A stretch of DNA of 64,000 nt. Source: Paenibacillus_AR mesotrionivorans. GTDB taxonomy: Bacteria; Bacillota; Bacilli; Paenibacillales; NBRC-103111. The notes beneath the pieces were generated by a model. It saw only the letters and a program-made list of their open reading frames with translations. It was not told the origin of the DNA and did no database searches. The stretch's first letter is position 1; every line of letters begins with the position of its first letter. Shown in pieces: positions 61,695 through 64,000 of the stretch. The DNA lies in NCBI RefSeq assembly GCF_046098205.1, contig NZ_JBJURJ010000008.1, positions 248,001 to 312,000 of the forward strand, written 5' to 3'. A program made the translations under genes and the position numbers.

Positions 61695-64000
61695 ATGCGG
61701 ACCACTGTCTGCTTAAATGGAGAATGGGATTTTATGCCCCTTTACTCCACCCCAACCGCTCTCGAGCTGCCGTATCAGCTGGCTTTTGAACCGCAAAAGG
61801 TGCTGGTGCCCTCCAGTTGGAGAAGTGCTTATGAGAATGTGCCCGGAAAAAAAATGGGCGATATCCCTGATCATGAATACCGTCCCTATGATCTCTTCGG
61901 TTACCCCAAGGAATGGGAGGCGGCCGCGGCAGGTGTGCTGCACCGGACGTTTACGGTTCCTGCCGGAATGGAAGGGCAGCGGATTTTCCTGCGTCTCGAC
62001 GGGATCATGCAGCAAGCAGCCATTTATCTGGACCGGGAGCAAATCGCTTATTGGCAGGACGGTTATCTGCCCCTCCGTGTAGAAGTGACGGGCAAGGTGA
62101 AGCCCGGCGGCGAGCACCGTCTGCATGTGGTGTGCAGCAGCTTTCCCAAGGTGAAGATTCCATCCGGTTTGGAAAAGGTCACCGGCTTAACCGGCTCCTG
62201 GTTCGGCTACATTGCACGGGGCATCTGGCAGGATGTGTTCCTGGAGAGCCAGCCTGTGCAGGCGATTGAGGATGTGGTGGTCCGTACCTCCGTCCGGGAG
62301 AAACGTCTGGAGGTGGATGCGTCCGTTACTCTGCTGGCGGGTGCGTCTGTGGGTGCCGGTTCGGGTTTGGCTGGCGGGCAGCCGGTGCTGCGGCTCGCGG
62401 TGAAGCCTGCTGGTAATGCTGATGCTGCGGTTGTGCTGGAGGCGGCGGTTTCAGCGGCGGCGGGGGCGGCAGCCAACGGAGATGCAGCGGGCTTGGGAGG
62501 CGGGTCAACTGGTGGAACGGGCGTGAACCGGAATATCGGCCTGATAGACGGAACTGTTTTGGTGCGCTTTTCGCTGGACTGGGCTGACCCGGTGTTATGG
62601 AGTCCGGACCAGCCGTTCCTTTATATGTTGGAGCTGGAGCTTGTATTGGACGGGCAGGTGTTGGACCGCCAGGAGGTTCGTTTTGGCTTCCGGGAAGTGT
62701 GGACTGAAGGGCCGCGCTTTATGCTGAACGGGATTCCGGTGAATCTGCGCGGGGACTCCTGGCATTTCCAGGGGGCGAATCAGCAAACGGAAGCCTATGT
62801 GCGCACCTGGTACAGCATGTGCAAGGAAGCGGGCGTGAACAGTGTGCGTCTGCATGCGGAGCCGTACCCGGCGTACTATCTGGACATTGCCGATGAGATG
62901 GGTATGCTGATCGTGGATGAAACCGCCATCTACGGCTCCGGCAAAACCATGCAGGCCGACCATCCCGACTATATCGAAAACTGCCGCCGCCATGTGGAGC
63001 GTCTGGTACAGCGGGACAAGAACCATCCCTCCATTATCATGTGGAGCGTCGAGAACGAAATGCGCTGGGTGGACGGGCGGGATATTTTCAAAACCTTTAT
63101 CCCCGAATTTATGGATATCATCCGCGGACTGGACGCTACACGCCCGATTATCGTGGAGGGGGACAACCGCCTTTTGCCCAAAGAGCTGACAGAGGTGGAA
63201 ACCCGCCATTACAACATCGACGGCATCATCGATCAATGGGACCGGACGGTGCCGCTGGTATTCGGCGAGCATGGCGGCTGGTGGTACATTTGCCCGCAGA
63301 ACAGCAGCATGTATGTAGGCTTCGATGCCTACCATCATACGGATGAAGCGGCCAAGGGACTGGCGGAAAAAGAGCGTCTCTTTGTGGAATATGCCCGCCG
63401 CCAAGGGGTGTCCGGCATCTCCACCTTTAACTTCGCCCACTATTTCATGCGGGCTATGCCGGAGCGGGACATTCCCTTGCCAACGCCGGAACGGCTGGAC
63501 ACGCCGGGACCGAAGCCCAAGGTGATTCCGCGTTACTCGCTATCGCTGAACAATGGGCTATTGCCTGCGGAATACCCGGCGTACAGGACGAACCCGTCCT
63601 TCGCGATTATGGCCGCGTCCTTCAAACCTGCTACCATTCTGGCGGCGGAGTATAACACCAGCTTCTTCGACGACCTGCCTGTCCGGCGGAGCTTCGATGT
63701 GTTCAACGATACACTGGTTTCGCGGGATGTGGAGGTGGCGTGCAGCATCCGCCAGGGTGGGCGGACTGTATTTGAGGAGACCTTCCGTTTTGTGCAGGAG
63801 CCGGCGGATCATCGGGTGGTTTACTTTGAGTGGACGCCGGGTGAAGTGTCTGGTGTGGAGGAAGCCGTGCTGACAGCTGCGCTGCGGCATGACGGACAGC
63901 CTGTGCATGAGCTGGTTGTGCCGTATCGGATTTATTCCGGGGCGTTGAAGACTTCACCTGCCGGAGTAGCGCGGTCTGCTGTTTTTGTAGGAAGCGGCGT
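61695..64000 (+). CDS. GH2-family glycoside hydrolase, C-terminus beyond window
   Basis: At least 768 residues; the frame is open at the window end. The ATG at 61695 has GGAAGGTG 6 nt upstream. The jelly-roll sugar-binding domain (CLNGEWDFMP) and immunoglobulin-like domain precede the TIM barrel. Acid/base Glu455 is in IIMWSVENEM and nucleophile Glu525 in PLVFGEHGG. There is no signal peptide. An Ala/Gly-rich low-complexity stretch (about residues 215-280) interrupts the Ig-like domain. The substrate could be a beta-galactoside, beta-glucuronide or a rhamnose-linked sugar; GH2 covers all. Cotranscribed with the mutarotase-like gene. Confidence 0.9.
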   Translation, partial: MRTTVCLNGEWDFMPLYSTPTALELPYQLAFEPQKVLVPSSWRSAYENVPGKKMGDIPDHEYRPYDLFGYPKEWEAAAAGVLHRTFTVPAGMEGQRIFLRLDGIMQQAAIYLDREQIAYWQDGYLPLRVEVTGKVKPGGEHRLHVVCSSFPKVKIPSGLEKVTGLTGSWFGYIARGIWQDVFLESQPVQAIEDVVVRTSVREKRLEVDASVTLLAGASVGAGSGLAGGQPVLRLAVKPAGNADAAVVLEAAVSAAAGAAANGDAAGLGGGSTGGTGVNRNIGLIDGTVLVRFSLDWADPVLWSPDQPFLYMLELELVLDGQVLDRQEVRFGFREVWTEGPRFMLNGIPVNLRGDSWHFQGANQQTEAYVRTWYSMCKEAGVNSVRLHAEPYPAYYLDIADEMGMLIVDETAIYGSGKTMQADHPDYIENCRRHVERLVQRDKNHPSIIMWSVENEMRWVDGRDIFKTFIPEFMDIIRGLDATRPIIVEGDNRLLPKELTEVETRHYNIDGIIDQWDRTVPLVFGEHGGWWYICPQNSSMYVGFDAYHHTDEAAKGLAEKERLFVEYARRQGVSGISTFNFAHYFMRAMPERDIPLPTPERLDTPGPKPKVIPRYSLSLNNGLLPAEYPAYRTNPSFAIMAASFKPATILAAEYNTSFFDDLPVRRSFDVFNDTLVSRDVEVACSIRQGGRTVFEETFRFVQEPADHRVVYFEWTPGEVSGVEEAVLTAALRHDGQPVHELVVPYRIYSGALKTSPAGVARSAVFVGSG

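Overview
The window comes from a moderately GC-rich, endospore-former-type Firmicute, most likely Paenibacillus or a close Paenibacillaceae relative. Supporting evidence: strong AGGAGG-type ribosome sites with frequent TTG/GTG starts, SLH-anchored surface protein, nre/nar nitrate respiration genes, yqhH-yqhG and yqzE homologues, CcpA-like cre sites, and a DUF5695/cohesin/dockerin giant. No rRNA, tRNA, CRISPR, prophage or intact insertion sequence was seen. The species assignment is inference.

Layout. (1) 1-5189, leftward: nreB-nreC-nreA-narK-narG(partial), an anaerobic nitrate respiration locus with its oxygen/nitrate sensing system. NarK carries an extra C-terminal PAS domain, and narG and narK share a palindromic element at the same distance from their -10 boxes. 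(2) 5268-11263: a DUF3139 protein, then a rightward two-component system plus FtsX/LolD-type ABC exporter operon, then a small membrane protein. (3) 11305-13500: a PAS-GGDEF-HD-GYP signalling protein. (4) 13700-29845: an arabinose-polymer locus. It holds a cohesin+SLH surface protein, a 2030-residue DUF5695 protein with cohesin and dockerin, a GH127 beta-L-arabinofuranosidase, a three-gene sugar ABC importer, and a divergent AraC regulator with GH51 alpha-L-arabinofuranosidase. (5) 29896-35581: chemoreceptor, membrane proteins and an MMPL transporter. (6) 35839-39946: B12-dependent ribonucleotide reductase with a helically phased pair of NrdR boxes, then D-amino-acid aminotransferase. (7) 40210-42290: low-GC islet with a broken gene, a tandem pair of paralogous membrane-anchored proteins and an IS256-family transposase remnant. 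(8) 42664-52574: yqhH, yqhG, a secreted protein, yqzE, a GNAT enzyme, a ribbon-helix-helix-like repressor with its operator, a frameshifted ABC exporter, and argS. (9) 53240-64000: pectin-type acetylesterase, AEC transporter, DUF3788, CBS protein, MarR-MFS efflux pair, a second MarR, AraC regulator, mutarotase-like protein and a GH2 glycosidase cut by the window edge.

The most striking unexplained signal is a set of four intergenic arrays (A 38771-38958, B 48250-48436, C 52767-52951, D 59010-59428) built from short units that start TAACGG or TAGCGG. In A and D each unit is an 8+6/7+8 palindrome, and the units alternate between spacings of 51-52 and 62-64 bp, that is five and six helical turns. 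In B and C two direct units 50 bp apart face two inverted units 50 bp apart. The arrays lie in divergent, convergent and co-directional gaps alike, so they are not simply terminators.
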